Shown here piece after piece: positions 23,635 to 35,142 of a stretch of DNA of 64,000 nt (position 1 is its first letter; the number at the start of each line of letters is the position of its first letter). The notes beneath the pieces were generated by a model, which worked only from the letters and a program-made list of their open reading frames with translations, did not search any database and was not told where the DNA came from. Made by a program: the position numbers and the translations under genes. The stretch is from Heliopora coerulea (lineage: Eukaryota > Cnidaria > Anthozoa > Scleralcyonacea > Helioporidae), in assembly GCA_030142905.1 (NCBI GenBank), contig JASJOG010000244.1, positions 137,001-201,000 on the forward strand, given 5' to 3'.

Positions 23635-23905
23635 AGTCGGAGAAAGGACTCTGTGGCACCAGCAGTGAACTCCGGTCCTCCGTCACTAGACAGTTCATTT
23701 GGTACGCCAAATGTGGCGAAGAATGAACGCAGATGGCGGATTAATCCTGCTGCACCTGCTAGATTTGTGCCTGCTTTAGATCCGAATACCTCTATCCAGC
23801 CTGACAGGCGGTCGCCTACAACCAGGTAGTGACTACCGCCATAATCGAAGAAGTCTGCAAACGCCGCTTCAAAAGGTGTTGTTGGTGTTGGGGAGGCTAT
23901 CGGTG
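23611..23905 (-). pseudogene. Gypsy integrase catalytic core (D, D present, E lost)
   Basis: Frames joined after a shift near 23905 read TPFEAAFADFFDYGG, then VVGDRLSGW (first Asp) and ELSSDGGPEF (second Asp), the expected D...D spacing of the DDE core. The third acidic residue should follow SSAYFP but is deleted. With its last acidic residue missing, the integrase cannot be active. Confidence 0.8.
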
Positions 23906-25413
23906 TAGTTGCGGCTTGTGATGGGGCGTTCCTGTTGCAATCTGCACATGAATCTCGGGTTTACTTGATATCCTTTGACATTCCCGGCCAGTACGCGATT
24001 GAGCGGGCGCGTTGTTCCATGGACGGATGTGCCTTGGTGGGCGGCATGGAGGTGCTGTAGGACTCTGTGCCTTAAGGACGGGGGTACTACCACACGGCCC
24101 TGATACATAAGGACACCTTCCTGAATGTATATGGCTTCTCGAATGGGCCAGTATGGCGAAAGGCTTGGGTCGTTGCGATCGAAGTTGTGTGTTCCTCGTT
24201 CGATGACTTCTGAGAGATGTCTCAAAGAGTTGTCGGTAGCTGTTTCCTTCGCGAGGAGGCTCCAGGAGATAAGACCGACTTCGAGAGTCTGGTTGCAGAT
24301 AGACGCCATCAGTGCTGCCTCTGCGCTATCCTGGGAGTCTGAGGGGCTGGATACCGGTCCTGAAGAGGAAGGGTGTCTAGACGTGGCATCAGCTGCGTGA
24401 TTCGACTTGCCTGGCAGGTGTTTGGTCTCGAAGCGCCATGGGAGGGTGCGTTGTTTAAGGCGGAATAACCTGGAATTTGTGGTTTCATCCAACTTGCGAT
24501 CGCCAAAAATCTTGACCAAGGGTTTGTGGTCGGTGATAACAATCAGGTTATTACAGCCTTGTGTAAAGTATTTGGTTTGTTCAAGGCCCCAAGCCACAGC
24601 CAGGGCTTCCCCTTCGATGGCAGCGTACCGTTCTTCTGCGCTTGAAAGGAAGCGTGAACCTGCAAGGGTAATTCGCCATCCTCCTGGGCGGCAGTCGGGT
24701 GTTCCTGAGGGGCAATTACAGTGCTGCTGTAAGAGGAAGTATCCTATGCCGCGTTTTGACCAATCTGGGCGAAGGCAGGTTCGTCGTGTGATATCAAAGA
24801 TTTGGACTCCTTGCCGTATGGATTCGGTGATGGCCTCTTTTGATGCTTGGAAGGCTTTCTCTAGTTCAGGGGACCAAGAAAATTTACACCTTGGGCTGAG
24901 GAATGGCTTGAATGGTGCCATTAGATCTCTCAATTGGGCGTAATTAGCTACCTGGTTTACAAGGCCGAACCAGCTTCGTACGTCTGTGGTCGACGATGGT
25001 GATGGAAAGTCTCGTATGGTGTCAAGGTACTTGGGTAGTGGCTCAATAGTTGAGTCTGACACTCTGAAGCCTGCAAAGTGGACTCTTCTTTCAGCGAACT
25101 GGAACTTGTCTGGGTTTAGTACTATGCCAGCCTGACCAAGGCGAGTGAGCAGGTCAATTGTTCTCCACCAGTGCTGCTCAAGTGTTTGGTCATAGTGTAT
25201 GGTGTCGTCCACACAGCGTTCCTTGCGCTCAAAGTTTGACAGGATGGCGTCAAAGCGGCAGTTGTAGCCGTCTCCTGATGAAAAGAATCCTTGGGGTGCC
25301 TTTGTGTACCGCCATCGGCCGAATGGCGTGATGATGGTGGTCAAGTGGCGATCTGATTGGCTCAGGGGAAGACACTGTGATACCCATTCCACGCATCGGT
25401 GACGGTCTTCCAC
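23869..25413 (-). pseudogene. Gypsy RT palm/thumb, RNase H and integrase zinc domain
   Basis: A 514-residue open frame. RT: ITPFGRWRYTKAPQGF, then the catalytic CVDDTIHYD box (xVDD) at about residue 68, then FAGFRVSDSTIEPLP and the thumb. RNase H: RPDWSKRGIGYFLLQ, AAIEGEALAVAWGL, VITDHKPL and HAADATSR give the four acidic positions. The C-terminus begins the integrase zinc domain (HLHAAHQG), but the cysteine pair is partly lost (RFMCRLQQ). The first 30 or so residues are out of frame with RT, so the upstream half lies in the overlapping frame 25362-25928. It acts with Gag and LTRs in cytoplasmic reverse transcription. Confidence 0.92.
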
Positions 25414-25928
25414 GTGTCTTTTGGTATTCGGCGTGCAAGATGGAATGGTGATTCCATGGCGAAAGTTTCCCTTTGGCAGTATTTGTTCAGAGGTGAGAGG
25501 TCGACTGTTCTACGTGGGGATCCATCGTGCTTTCTCGTGACTACCATGCGATGGCACCACGTTACTGGTTCACCATATGGTACACGTTCTATCACACCAA
25601 GGGCCTCATCACGAAGGAGGTCATCATATGCTCGCTGTTGCCAATGAAGTGGTATTGTTGCAGGAGTGTAGCATGCCTTGGGTGTGGCATCTGGGTCCAC
25701 ATGGATCTCGACTAGAGGCCCTTCCATACATGGTACTGCTCTATGGGGGCATGTATTGAACGTCGATGAGGAGTATCTGTCAAGCAGCCACGCTTTCATC
25801 CGCCCGTTGTTTTCCGGTGTGCATGGGAAGGGTAGCTCAGCTGGACGCAGTGGTGTGACCTCACGTTGGGGACATGAGCATGCCGCTCCGCTTCTGGAAC
25901 TCGGTGCGGTACAGCCTTCATTAATCAA
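25362..25928 (-). pseudogene. Gypsy RT fingers region
   Basis: The frame includes GPLVEIHVDPDATPKA, IPLHWQQRAYDDLLRDEALG, then CHRMVVTRKHDGSPRRTVDL and SPLNKYC, the N-terminal RT motifs of Ty3/Gypsy. It ends at TWKTVTDAWNGYHSV; the same text continues in the next frame from 25413, so one indel near 25400 splits RT. Confidence 0.9.
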
Positions 25929-25937
25929 CCGTACTGC

Positions 25938-26279
25938 TCAAGTCGTTGGTAGCTCATGTATTGTCCTCTTTTTCTCGTTGTGGGTCTTCTCGCTATGTTC
26001 ACTGGTACATGGGACTGAGGGGAGGTCGTGTGACAGGATCCTAAGGATGAGCAGTGATTCACAGGACAGGTACATAACGTTTACAGGGCTGCTTACGTAT
26101 ACCATGGAGTGGCATGATGCTGTTTCACCCTTGGGTGACTTTGCTGTGAGCTGAGCAAAGAATGCTCCTTCGATCGTGATAGCGGAGCGATTTGCTGCTG
26201 AGAGGTTGAGGCTGACTGGGGAGAGTTCGTTGCGAGAGAACCCACACGCAAGGTATTCTTCCAAGGACCACAGGTCAGA
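25938..26279 (-). pseudogene. Gypsy aspartic protease, downstream of a nonsense codon
   Basis: Same frame as the Gag segment at 26280-27062. The protease opens ADTGT just before a single TAG (26280-26282). The frame then goes on SDLWSLEEYLACGF and SLSAANRS-like text to 25938. One point mutation thus cuts the protease just after its DTG catalytic triplet. Confidence 0.75.
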
Positions 26280-27062
26280 CTATGTACCGGTATCTGCGAT
26301 GGCTGAGATGTCTGCGTGGGCTTGTGATCCGTCGATATGGCGGCTGTCATCTTTAGAGGGGTTGACCATGGAGATGGTGATTGGAACTCTAGGGTGAGGT
26401 CTTAGATGTGCTCTCTTCCACTCGCCTTTAGTGAATATATGGTGGTCAAGTACCACCTGTGATTGTCTGTTTATAGTGCCGTGTACAGCTAAATCATCGT
26501 GGTGGCGGTGGCGTCCACGGCGGTGGCGACGACGAGGGCGGCGTCGACCTTGGTGGGTTGTGGTGGGCTCTAATGCCGCAATCTGGGATATTGGTTCCGT
26601 TTCTAAGGTGGCCTGTGATGTGGGTTGAGGTGCTTGTTGGGGTTGGCGTGGTCGCCTGTTTCGACGGCGGGCCCTGTAGCAGTTAAAGCAGACCTCGTAG
26701 GGTTTTGTATTCCAGCCTCGGCTTCCCTCCGTAAAGATCTTGAAGGGGTTCTTGCAATCGAGGCATGTTTCTTCTTTAGCTCTATCAGCATTCGACGGAG
26801 TCTCCGCTGGCTTCTCTGTTGCGGAGTTTTGTTGGCGACGGAATGCTGACATCGCAGACATGCTTGATGAGGGCAGGGCGTTGCGTGCCATCTCCTTGTT
26901 CTCAACCATGGATATCACTTCGTTTACCGGGGTCTCGAGGATTTTCTTGGTGCCTAGTATTTCGCGACGAATATCTGTGTCATATATTCCATTTAGAAGA
27001 ACGTCTCTTATTACGTGGTGTGTGTAATCGACCTTCTTCCCACACTCACATTCTGTCGTCAA
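26280..27062 (-). pseudogene. Gypsy Gag C-terminal part with zinc-binding motif
   Basis: The frame reads TTECECGKKVDYTHHVIRD, then IYDTDIRREILGTKKI and VENKEMARNALP, typical of the end of a Gypsy capsid region. Near residues 99-130 is a CX2C...CX2C knuckle (CLDCKNPF ... YEVCFNC), followed by an arginine-rich, nucleic-acid-binding tail near 170-190 (RRRPRRRHRRGRHRHH) and the start of the protease. No initiator is needed, since it continues the upstream Gag frame after a shift near 27068. Confidence 0.85.
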
Positions 27063-27072
27063 GGCACATGTT

Positions 27073-27561
27073 TCAGCTTACTCTAGCCGTGAAAGCGCGA
27101 AAGGTTTCATCTCGTTCTTGTCGTAATTGAAGTAACTCGGTGCGTAGGACACCTGTGGCGACGGGTATAACTGCTAAGGACCGCATGGTCTCGAGCAGTT
27201 GTGTTAGACTCCCATAAGCAGCTTGAGGGTTGGCCTTTAGGATACTGTCTCCTAGTTCTGGTCCGGCACATTGGAATAATTGTGAGGGTGCTGAGGCGCC
27301 ATCGATGCCTGATCCTATACGGAAGACTTCCCATCGGCGTATGAAGGCATTCCACTCCTCTGTAGACACTCCGACATTGACTTTTGGCCGATCCAATTTG
27401 GGGCCACGTGGGGCTAACTCAGGCGCAGGCCCGGCGCTGGCAGGCATTGTGCTAGGTTGGTGGGCCAAACCGTGGTTCGCTAGCAAGGCAATAGCTAGGG
27501 CTATACTGACATCTGTAGTTTTGAAGTCACAATGAGGTACAGAACATTCGACTACTACCAA
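27073..27561 (-). pseudogene. Gypsy Gag N-terminal part
   Basis: A 162-residue frame starts with ATG 22 bases after the 5' LTR. It begins with a short segment containing CSVPHCDFKT, then carries the capsid-like text WNAFIRRWEVFRIGSG and LRTELLQLRQERDETFRAFTARV. One indel near 27068 then breaks the frame; the downstream text (ETCALTTECECG) continues in the next frame. It is the structural protein of the element. Confidence 0.85.
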
Positions 27562-27582
27562 AGATTCTTAATGTTTCTGTCA

Positions 27583-27933
27583 TGAAGAAATAGGCTCCTC
27601 GTTTGTCGATTTTCTTTATTCAGACAACGGTGACAGAAATATTCTACAACGAAATGATGCGAATATTACGATAAAACGAGAGCTAATCACGACAAAAAGT
27701 GTAATTAAGAATTATATTACTTACAAGAATCTTTATGTAGTTCGCGAAGACGAGTAAGCATGTAATAATAGCAATAGTTTACAGAAATGTCCTGGTTTGA
27801 ACTAAAACGAACTAAACAACAGTAAAACATGGCCGATCCCCTTATTTTATGGTTAGCGGTAACTCCTTGTAGGCAAGTCCTTCATGTATTGATCAATGAA
27901 GTGTTCCTTGGGTGGTCAGCGGCTAACTCTTCA
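27583..27933 (-). repeat. 5' LTR of the Gypsy element (351 bp)
   Basis: Ends TGAAGA/TCTTCA. Target duplication CAAAT lies at 27934-27938, matching 21428-21432. I see no clear primer-binding site starting TGG right after it; the next bases on minus are TGACAGAAACATTAAG. Confidence 0.92.
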
Positions 27934-27938
27934 CAAAT

Positions 27939-28215
27939 CCGAACTCAAACTGCGAAATTGTGTTCCTCTGCTTTCCCACACTTTACCGTACGTTTCATCT
28001 TCCAGTCTGGCCGACTGTCAGGTTTCTTTTCCTTCAAAGACCGAATTCCCAAGTTGATGAGATCGCATATTCATAAATACTCGTATCAATGCTGCAGAAC
28101 ATTGTGTTTCAGACAAACGCGCCGCATTTTCATACGCGAATCTCAGAGGGTATGGGGGTTTTGCCTTTGATGGGGAAAAAACTTGCAACGAATTCCATTT
28201 CAAGCGTTCTTGCCC
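27939..28215 (+). pseudogene. PLE ORF, part downstream of the Gypsy insertion, with GIY-YIG relic
   Basis: The plus frame resumes RTQTAKLCSSAFP, then FIFQSGRLSGFFSFKDRIP and HKYSYQCCRTLCFRQTRR. Aligned to the PLE at 44.5-45.1 kb, CQCCRTLCFRQTRR stands where CQCCGALYLGQTRR does, so the YxG of the GIY-YIG nuclease is mutated. A frameshift follows at about 28130. The nuclease is dead. Confidence 0.75.
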
Positions 28216-28479
28216 ACTCACATCAATCTCTTCACCATATTTGGCTGATGATTTTACTATCGTTTCTTCTTGTCGAAAACATCTCTCCCTCTCTCAACGA
28301 AAATATCTCATTCGTATCCGTTTCTTTATTTTAGTTTCACACGGCCCCCTTTTCATTGTGGCTTTCATTTCATTTTATTTTATCTCTACTTTCTTGTCAC
28401 CTTACATCTTGTTACTTTAATTCAATTTGTTAGCTCTCATGTTACCTATCATCACGTGTAAATAGATATGTTGGTTTTT

Positions 28480-28665
28480 GTCGCACTTGTAAATAGTCAC
28501 TCTGAAGATGTTGCACGTGTGCAACGAAACGTTAGTAAATTTGTTTTAAATACTTTGTGTTTTGTCTCTCGTTATGGTTCTCCATATAAATATCATGAGC
28601 TGGGCACTCATCTTTATATTACGTCTACCTTTTCCCACCGGAAAATCAATAGCCACAATTTTGAA
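28480..28665 (+). repeat. PLE pseudo-LTR with terminal region
   Basis: Downstream of the PLE frame. It contains the hammerhead-like motif and then GAGCTGGGCACTCATC ... CCGGAAAATCAATAGCC. The same terminal text (AAGCTGGGCTCTGATC ... CCGGAAAATCAATAGCG) borders the second PLE at 45200-45256. Confidence 0.6.
28496..28540 (+). ncRNA. Hammerhead-like motif in PLE pseudo-LTR
   Basis: CTGAAGA (28502-28508), stem GTTGCA/TGCAAC, GAAA (28526-28529), then CGTTAGT. Stem I (ACT/AGT) is only about three pairs. One unpaired base separates the first core box from stem II, as in the other copies here. Confidence 0.45.
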
Positions 28666-28849
28666 TTTGTTGACTATTTTTAGTTGTTTCAGTTTATTTG
28701 AATTTTTATTTCGTATTTTATATGTATTTTTGTTTATTTTTAGTTATTTATGAATTTATAGTTATATACAGCACCCATATTGGTTGCAGTTTTTATAACT
28801 GAAATGGATATCCTGTAAAAATATGTTATTAATAATCGTAAAAAATCTA

Positions 28850-28975
28850 CGCCACGTTTCTCTTCTTATTTTAAAAACTTTGGTCTTCATGGCCTCTTTC
28901 CGCTTGGTGAGATAACCAGCAACAGAGCTGTTTGGTGTCGTATTTCAAGCTTCGAATGAAATGCGACGAAACTTC
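28850..28975 (+). repeat. Second copy of the 21222-21330 sequence
   Basis: Shares TTATTTTAAAAACTTTGGTC and GTCGTATTTCAAGCTTCGAA with 21222-21330 in the same orientation, but is followed by different DNA. It may be the start of another truncated PLE insertion. Confidence 0.65.
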
Positions 28976-29818
28976 GACGTCTAAACTAGGGCTAAGACTT
29001 ATCTTGTGTCAAACAAATTCACAAAACGTTCTCCTCTCTTCGACGATAAACGTACGATCACACGTCCCACTCGAAATTCGCGACCTTTCCTTTACGTTCT
29101 GCAACTTCTTCACTCGTACCCGTAACTTATTCGGTGATCACGTGATTGCTACAAACCCAACCATCCAACCAGGCAATCACCTACCCTAAGTCGCCTGCAT
29201 AGTGTCGCTTTGAACTTCTATACGAAGGTCAGTAGACACAAAAATTAAGCGAACACGTTCTCTGATCAAAGTCGTATTAAAGCGAAGTTCAAACTGTCAG
29301 TGTACTGCCTAAATAGGCTTCAGGATAAGGGAAAAGAAGCTGTATCAACATACGAGTGGATATTATATTTCATACACAAATTTTAAGTGGACGTGATTGT
29401 GCACGTTAACTGATAAGAGTTCTAAAATTTGTCGGTACGACCTTGTTACTTTAAAAGGACAGCCTATTGACCTGGATGACGTTTTGAGTTGTTGCTGACT
29501 CCATTTGTTAGCCACATTTCCCATGATTGCAATGATTTTTACGTGAATTTTGGCATTTATCATATTTTTATTTTCTACTTTTAAAACTCCTGCCCGATTC
29601 ACGAATACACCTTTAATGGGATTCTTTGTGAGGATTCTTCTGTATAACAACTGTTTGCTATTCTTGGGGTAGTGTGAACTTAGGCGATGGAAATTCCTGT
29701 TGTAGTGTCTTAATGGGGAAGTATCATCTCATAGGCTGGGTGACATAACGCTTAACCGATTGTTTAATTAAGTAAAGGTATACAAAACATCAAGTGCATG
29801 GCATTGCTATGATTTATA
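28976..29818. other. Non-coding stretch
   Basis: Open frames at 28932-29189 (plus) and 29363-29650 (minus) match nothing I recognise. Confidence 0.3.
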
Positions 29819-29820
29819 TA

Positions 29821-30754
29821 CCTTATTGTTACTAATTTTCGCGGGTACTTAATTTCGCGAACATGGAACAGGTATATTTCGCGGGTCTTAAATTTTGCGA
29901 TTTGGCAAAAAAAGTACGTTTAAGGGAACTAAATTTCGCGAAAACTGCCAAAAAACGATCAGCATTAAAAACAGTTAGTCTCAGAACTGGCAAATAATAC
30001 TTTATTAATAGCAATTGTTTCCAACATACTTTAACTGAACAAAACCATAAGTATAATGAAATGAAATTGGTCCATGTTTGTTTACATCAAAGTAGAGTAA
30101 CTACCTTACTTTATGTCTACCGTACATTGTCTATTTCTTCAAACGGACCCTCGGGAGGAAGAGTTGATTCACCCCTCACTACTCCAGCAACTCCTGCTAT
30201 CTCCCATCCTCTTGTAACGTAGCGCTTTTCCTCACTGGTAGTCAAGTGGTTGTAAAGGCTCATAATCCAGGTGGCATGCAAGGGCTTCGAGGATCACCAC
30301 TTGTGCAAGGGGGATCGGACATTCCTGTCAAAGTTGTTATTGAAATGGAAGCCACAGCAAGGAACAGAGAAATAATTGACAAATATAAACAGCTTGTCTT
30401 GACTAGTTACAAGGAGCCATACAAGAATGGATTATTTGATGACTGCACTAAGGACATATTGAAAGAACTGCAACAGGGAGAGGAAATCAGTGATTCAGAA
30501 GAAGAGAATTCCAACGTAGAAGTTTAATTGAGAACGTGGTTAAGAATTATGTACCTGTATCTCAATTTATCCTTGATTAAAGAAATATTATTTTTTAGAA
30601 AATAGAAATAAAAAATTAATAAATAGAATAGAAATTAATTTTCGCGTGGTTTATTTTCGCGTAAACCTTTTTCCGCGGGTCTTTAATTTCGCGATTTTTT
30701 GAAAATCGCGAAAATCGCGAAAATTAAGACCCGCGAAAATTAGTAACAATAAGG
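29821..30754. mobile_element. TA-flanked inverted-repeat DNA element, 934 bp
   Basis: Both ends start CCTTATTGTTACTAATTTTC and continue with CGCGGGT, at least 26 identical bases in inverted orientation, flanked by TA (29819-29820 and 30755-30756). Subterminal TTTCGCG words recur near each end. A TA duplication suggests the Tc1/mariner superfamily, though the ends are not diagnostic. The interior contains one coding-like frame, listed next. Confidence 0.8.
30246..30527 (+). CDS. Unrecognised ORF inside the TA-flanked element
   Basis: 93 codons with even codon usage and no low-complexity core, ending in an acidic tail (EEISDSEEENSNVEV). The middle is a predicted charged helix (MEATARNREIIDKYKQLV). 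I do not recognise a domain. It may be the last exon of a transposase or of a captured host gene: the frame is open upstream to about 30234, and AG dinucleotides there could serve as a splice acceptor. It is the least decayed-looking frame between 28.7 and 35 kb. Confidence 0.4.
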   Translation: MVVKAHNPGGMQGLRGSPLVQGGSDIPVKVVIEMEATARNREIIDKYKQLVLTSYKEPYKNGLFDDCTKDILKELQQGEEISDSEEENSNVEV

Positions 30755-30756
30755 TA

Positions 30757-31480
30757 TTTACTTGTAGTAAAAGCAAGACTTTTGAATCGTAAAACCGATA
30801 TGGTCGCAAATTGCGCAGTTAAAAACAGTTTAAAAACCGTTAAAGGAAAGGCGCAGGATTGAGAAACTAAGAAACTAATAAGAATTTAGTTTCAACCACA
30901 ACGATACGACAGTATACATGCCAGTACAAGGACATGTAGTTCTGACTTTGATGCCAATATAAGGAAAAGTCTGAACGAAGTGCCAACTATTTTGCCTTAG
31001 CAAAAGAAAACCAAACCTCAATCCACGAAAAGTAGAAAAATTTAGGCGATGAAGCAGCGTGTGAAGCATTGCATTTTCTTAGCGTCAAGAAGTAGAAGGC
31101 GATACTCGGAACGAAGTCGTAACTTTTCCTTGATAGCAATGCGCCATTTCATGTAGTTGACTGTTCGTACTATGACATTTATGTTCTGTGTGTCGTTTTC
31201 AACATTTACCGTGTTACTCGTTGATGGCGTAGGTTGTTTCTCATTTATTACTGATAAAATTGTAAGTTTTCTTTGGGTTGTCAAGTTCATGTGAGTATAG
31301 TTTCTCTTTAGATCTTTTCACGGTATTTTGATCTCTATTCGATCGATATCTTCGGTCGCTACTGTTTGTTTATTATATTGATGATTTTAGCTACTTCTCG
31401 CCCTATCAATTTCCTCTTTTCTTTTTCTTCTTCTCACTTTCCTTTTTTTACTTTCCCCTATAACACAGAATTCGTGAGGC
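30757..31480. other. Non-coding stretch
   Basis: Two short minus-strand frames (30875-31290) match nothing recognisable. Confidence 0.3.
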
Positions 31481-31489
31481 ACTCGATAC

Positions 31490-31985
31490 TAGAATTATTC
31501 TCTATTATGCTGTAATATATCCTTATCTATTGTACTGTAATACAATATGGGGTAATGCACGCGATGAATTACTTGATTAACTGCTCAAACTTCAAAAGCG
31601 ATCTGCTAGATTTACTTTCGACGAATAAATTTCAACACCATCTATTGTGTTTTTCCGTAATCTTGAATGGATCCCAATTCATCACTTGATTGAAATAAGG
31701 AAACATCAAATTATAGTTAATGTTTTGCGTTCTTCAACTGCAATGAAGTTCGCAAACTATTTACATTTGTCCACGAGGCGGACAACAAATATACACGTTC
31801 ATCATTGATTAATCTTTCGTTGCCTTCTGTTGGCTCTGAATCGGCTAAATGCAAACTTTCTTATAGTTGTGCTTTACTGTTTAGTTCCTTGCCAAGTGAT
31901 CTAAAGTTAATCTCCAATTATACTTATTCTACCTACATTAAAAAACTTAAAACTTTTTTCAGAAATGTTAAATTTTAAATTTGCA
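31490..31985 (+). pseudogene. LINE reverse transcriptase C-terminal relic
   Basis: With stop codons ignored the plus frame reads YYAVIYPYLLYCNTIWGNA, LLKLQKRSARFTF and FRNLEWIPIHHLIEIRKHQI, the region just after the RT palm in CR1/Jockey-type LINEs (A.IYP...YC...WGN, LQK.A.R). At least two in-frame stops and a shift are present. It is a dead 3' fragment on the strand opposite to the larger LINE at 35-38 kb. Confidence 0.75.
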
Positions 31986-31989
31986 GCGC

Positions 31990-32690
31990 ATGTGCGTCTT
32001 TTATGTCGGTAGGGATAGTTCCACTACCTCTCTAAACAGCAGTATGACAGAAGGACATTTGTCGGTTGATTTCATGTTATAAGGTGAATAAAATGTCGGG
32101 GTCATTACAACTGAGAGTATGGTTGAATGTAGTGACTGTATCGTTCTTCATGATGGAAAACACTGTTCTCGACGTAGCACTTCAAGAACTTTGGTGAGAT
32201 TATTTCTTTTCGGATGACTTGTGTTTCAGTTTCTTCCGTGTATGGATTCTCTGCAATGGCACATAATGAGCTTTCTTTCGTACAATCGTGTATTTCCTCG
32301 GAGGCAGTGTCATTGTAGACGAAATAATTGCAAGAAAGAAGTCAAAAACGATAGTACTTAGAAGCAGATACAAGTTTGTGCTATCTGTAGCTCAGTAAGT
32401 ACCATTTATAGGCAATTTTTCTTTCGCTTAAGTATAAAGTTAAAGAGATGTGTTACACGTAAACAGTTTTACAACAATTTTACAGTCCTAAACAACCTCG
32501 CTCCCGTAATTTTATGTGAATGTCTGGTCACGCGACATATAAAGTGTTCGGCAGTAAATCGCTTAGAAATGTAACTGAGTTGAAATGCTGGAATAGCCAA
32601 AGGGCATAGTGGAGAACTGTTCTTCCTTACGAAACACTCATAATGTTTACAAATGAATAACTTATAAATGACAGTTCATCGAAAAGCAAT
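31990..32690. other. Non-coding stretch
   Basis: Nothing recognised. Confidence 0.3.
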
Positions 32691-32691
32691 T

Positions 32692-32965
32692 ATCTTACCA
32701 AAGTACAGGAAGCGCTATGTTGACGACAGTTTTTCCATTACTAAGAGAAATGCACTCATCACATCTAACCAAACTCTCAACACTATTTCCTTAAACATGT
32801 CATTCACCGTTCAACATAAAGAAACCGACGAATCTCTTGCCTCAACTCTTGAGTTTCAAGAGCAGATGGAACAATTACTAATTGACGTTTACAAAAACCG
32901 ATGAGCACAGACTGCTACTGAAATTTCCATTCCCATCACAACGTAAAACACAATGTTACTCCTGA
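32692..32965 (+). pseudogene. PLE reverse transcriptase fragment
   Basis: The frame reads PKYRKRYVDDSFSITKRNA, then LNTISLNMSFTVQHKETD and VYKNR. RYVDD followed after about 30 residues by a SFT.EHE-like block and a VYRK-like strand is the palm of Penelope-type RT. A stop follows VYKNR and later codons are disrupted. It is the only PLE RT palm visible in the window and stands alone, with no GIY-YIG domain downstream. Confidence 0.7.
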
Positions 32966-35142
32966 AAAGTTACTCAACGAATAGGGAAAAAACATTTACA
33001 AAGATCAGACCACACTTCAAGAGCAAAAAATATTTAAGCTATAAGATTTATTGCAAAGAACGGGATTTTTCGCAGTAGACATAAATAAAAAATATAAAAC
33101 ATATATAGACAAAACTCGTAAAAGCTTGGTTTCGAAAAAGTCGAGTTATTGATTAAGGTAATTATCGAAAGGGAAAATCGCTCAAATCTTGGTACGCATT
33201 GTTAAAAAGTAGGGAAAAACAGTGGGAAACATCTTCCAGAATAATATGGTATTGTTGTAAAGGAACAATAACACAGCGCACAATTACAATTTATTCACTC
33301 TGACACGTCAATACAGAAACCGTCACATCTATTTATAACCTGTTTTTGCAATGCAAAGTCACCTGGTGTATTCTTATATAGTTTTTTCGATATATGTTCG
33401 CCCACAATAAGGCTATAGGCCGGTGGCCAAAACTTCTTCACTAAATCGTTTTAAAAACAGCGAGGAACTGTAGCAGAAAAGATTATTTATCAATATCAGT
33501 CTAAATAAATCAGCAAAACAAACATGAAATAAAGTTACAACATAATCTTTTTTTTTATATCATTTTGAATTTCTAAGTGTTTTTTACACCAAGTATGTTT
33601 TGATTAATGACCTTACTCAAGTCAGCAAGAAACGAATATGAAAAGGCAAATGGGAAAAAGAAACTATTACAGTATATTATGGTCGTTATGCCTTTTGGAA
33701 AAGATATCTTGAGAAGAGACATAGGTACCGTGCAGTAACGAATAAGAAATATGTTAAGTGTTCTCAAATACATATCTACCAACATGGAAGGTTTTGGTTG
33801 AGATCCGTTAGAATATTTGTGAAAATAGTGAGCATTAGACTCCGAAAATTTCAGAAGCATCAAAGGGACAAATAGTCGTTAACCATTGGTCAGAAATGTC
33901 TCTGGTCATTTTTGACTATTAGGAATTAATGACTACGTAGAAAACAAACGATATTTCCAAAGTTATTTTAAACCACTGTTATCATAGTGAAATAGTGTAG
34001 CAGGAGGACAATTCAGATGATTTTTGTTCTCCCTTTATTTTTTATCCATAAATAACTTGCGCTATTCTTCAGAGAAACTTGTGATCATTGTCTGGAGAGG
34101 TACTTAAATGTAGATTAATAATGTTAAAGCCTGTAATAAGCACTTTTTGATAATTTTATTATTCAATATTTGAAGGTAATGCTGTTGGAATGAAGTGCGA
34201 AGTAAACCATTTGAAATGATTCTCAAGAAAGAAAACCAGTCTAAAAATTCTAACTTTAAGGGACGTTGTATATACAAGTGCAAGTACATTAAAGACATCA
34301 TGTGCCACTGTAGTGACCATAAATCTATATTGAAGCCAAAAGGTGTTTTTGTGACCAATTCTAAAAGAAATATTACAACAAGAGAGACCACGATCAGCCT
34401 ACTCGAAATGAACACAGAGAAATCCTTTAGTCAAATGGAAGCGTAGTGACATAAGAATTGGGACAACTCTGGAATTGATTTGATGCATCGATGTTCGTTG
34501 GTGCGTCTCCGGCTCGTGTGGTATAAAAGAATAAAATGTTATCTTGTAGTTTAAACTGGTTATTGTTTATAAGCGGAGAAACTTTGCTGGGATCGAGAAA
34601 CGTAGATATTTTTGTTGAACAAAAGCCGCCCAAATGGCACACAAATAGGCGAAACTGGAAAACACTCTCCACATGAATTGTAAGCCTCGTAGACTCCACC
34701 AACTTTCCAGTGAAAAGTTCTTTCTTAGTTTTCCTAGCTCATGTGTATGAAAACTATGGTTTCTTCCGATAAATATCCTTGACAATTCTTATTTACTCGT
34801 TTGTACGTGCATACCAGTATCTATATCTTTATTTTTTTGTATTCAATGAAGATCCTCATTTAGCTAAAAGCTAGTTTACACGAGGTCTACTATAAATATA
34901 TAACAAAGATAAGAACTGATAAATACTATAGTTGAAATTACAATTATTCCAACAGTACATCATAAACATATATAACACTTATACAATGAATAAACTAAAA
35001 TAAATTGGTTAAGAATATAAAATAAACCAATCGAGCTGTTTAAGAAGACCAGACCTGAACCTACATTCGATTGCTCTTGTTCTAAACGCTCAAGCTAAAA
35101 ATGTTTTCTTCTCAAAAAACGGCTTCTTTAAAAGTAAATTAT
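32966..35142. other. Non-coding stretch with unassigned ORFs
   Basis: Frames at 33573-33863 (minus), 34195-34446 (plus) and 34427-34702 (minus) have no domain I can name and overlap one another on opposite strands. No terminal repeats are seen. Confidence 0.3.

Noticed and set aside
22762..27535. Many plus-strand ORFs of 60-190 residues
   Set aside because: Antisense shadows of the minus-strand Gypsy gag-pol.
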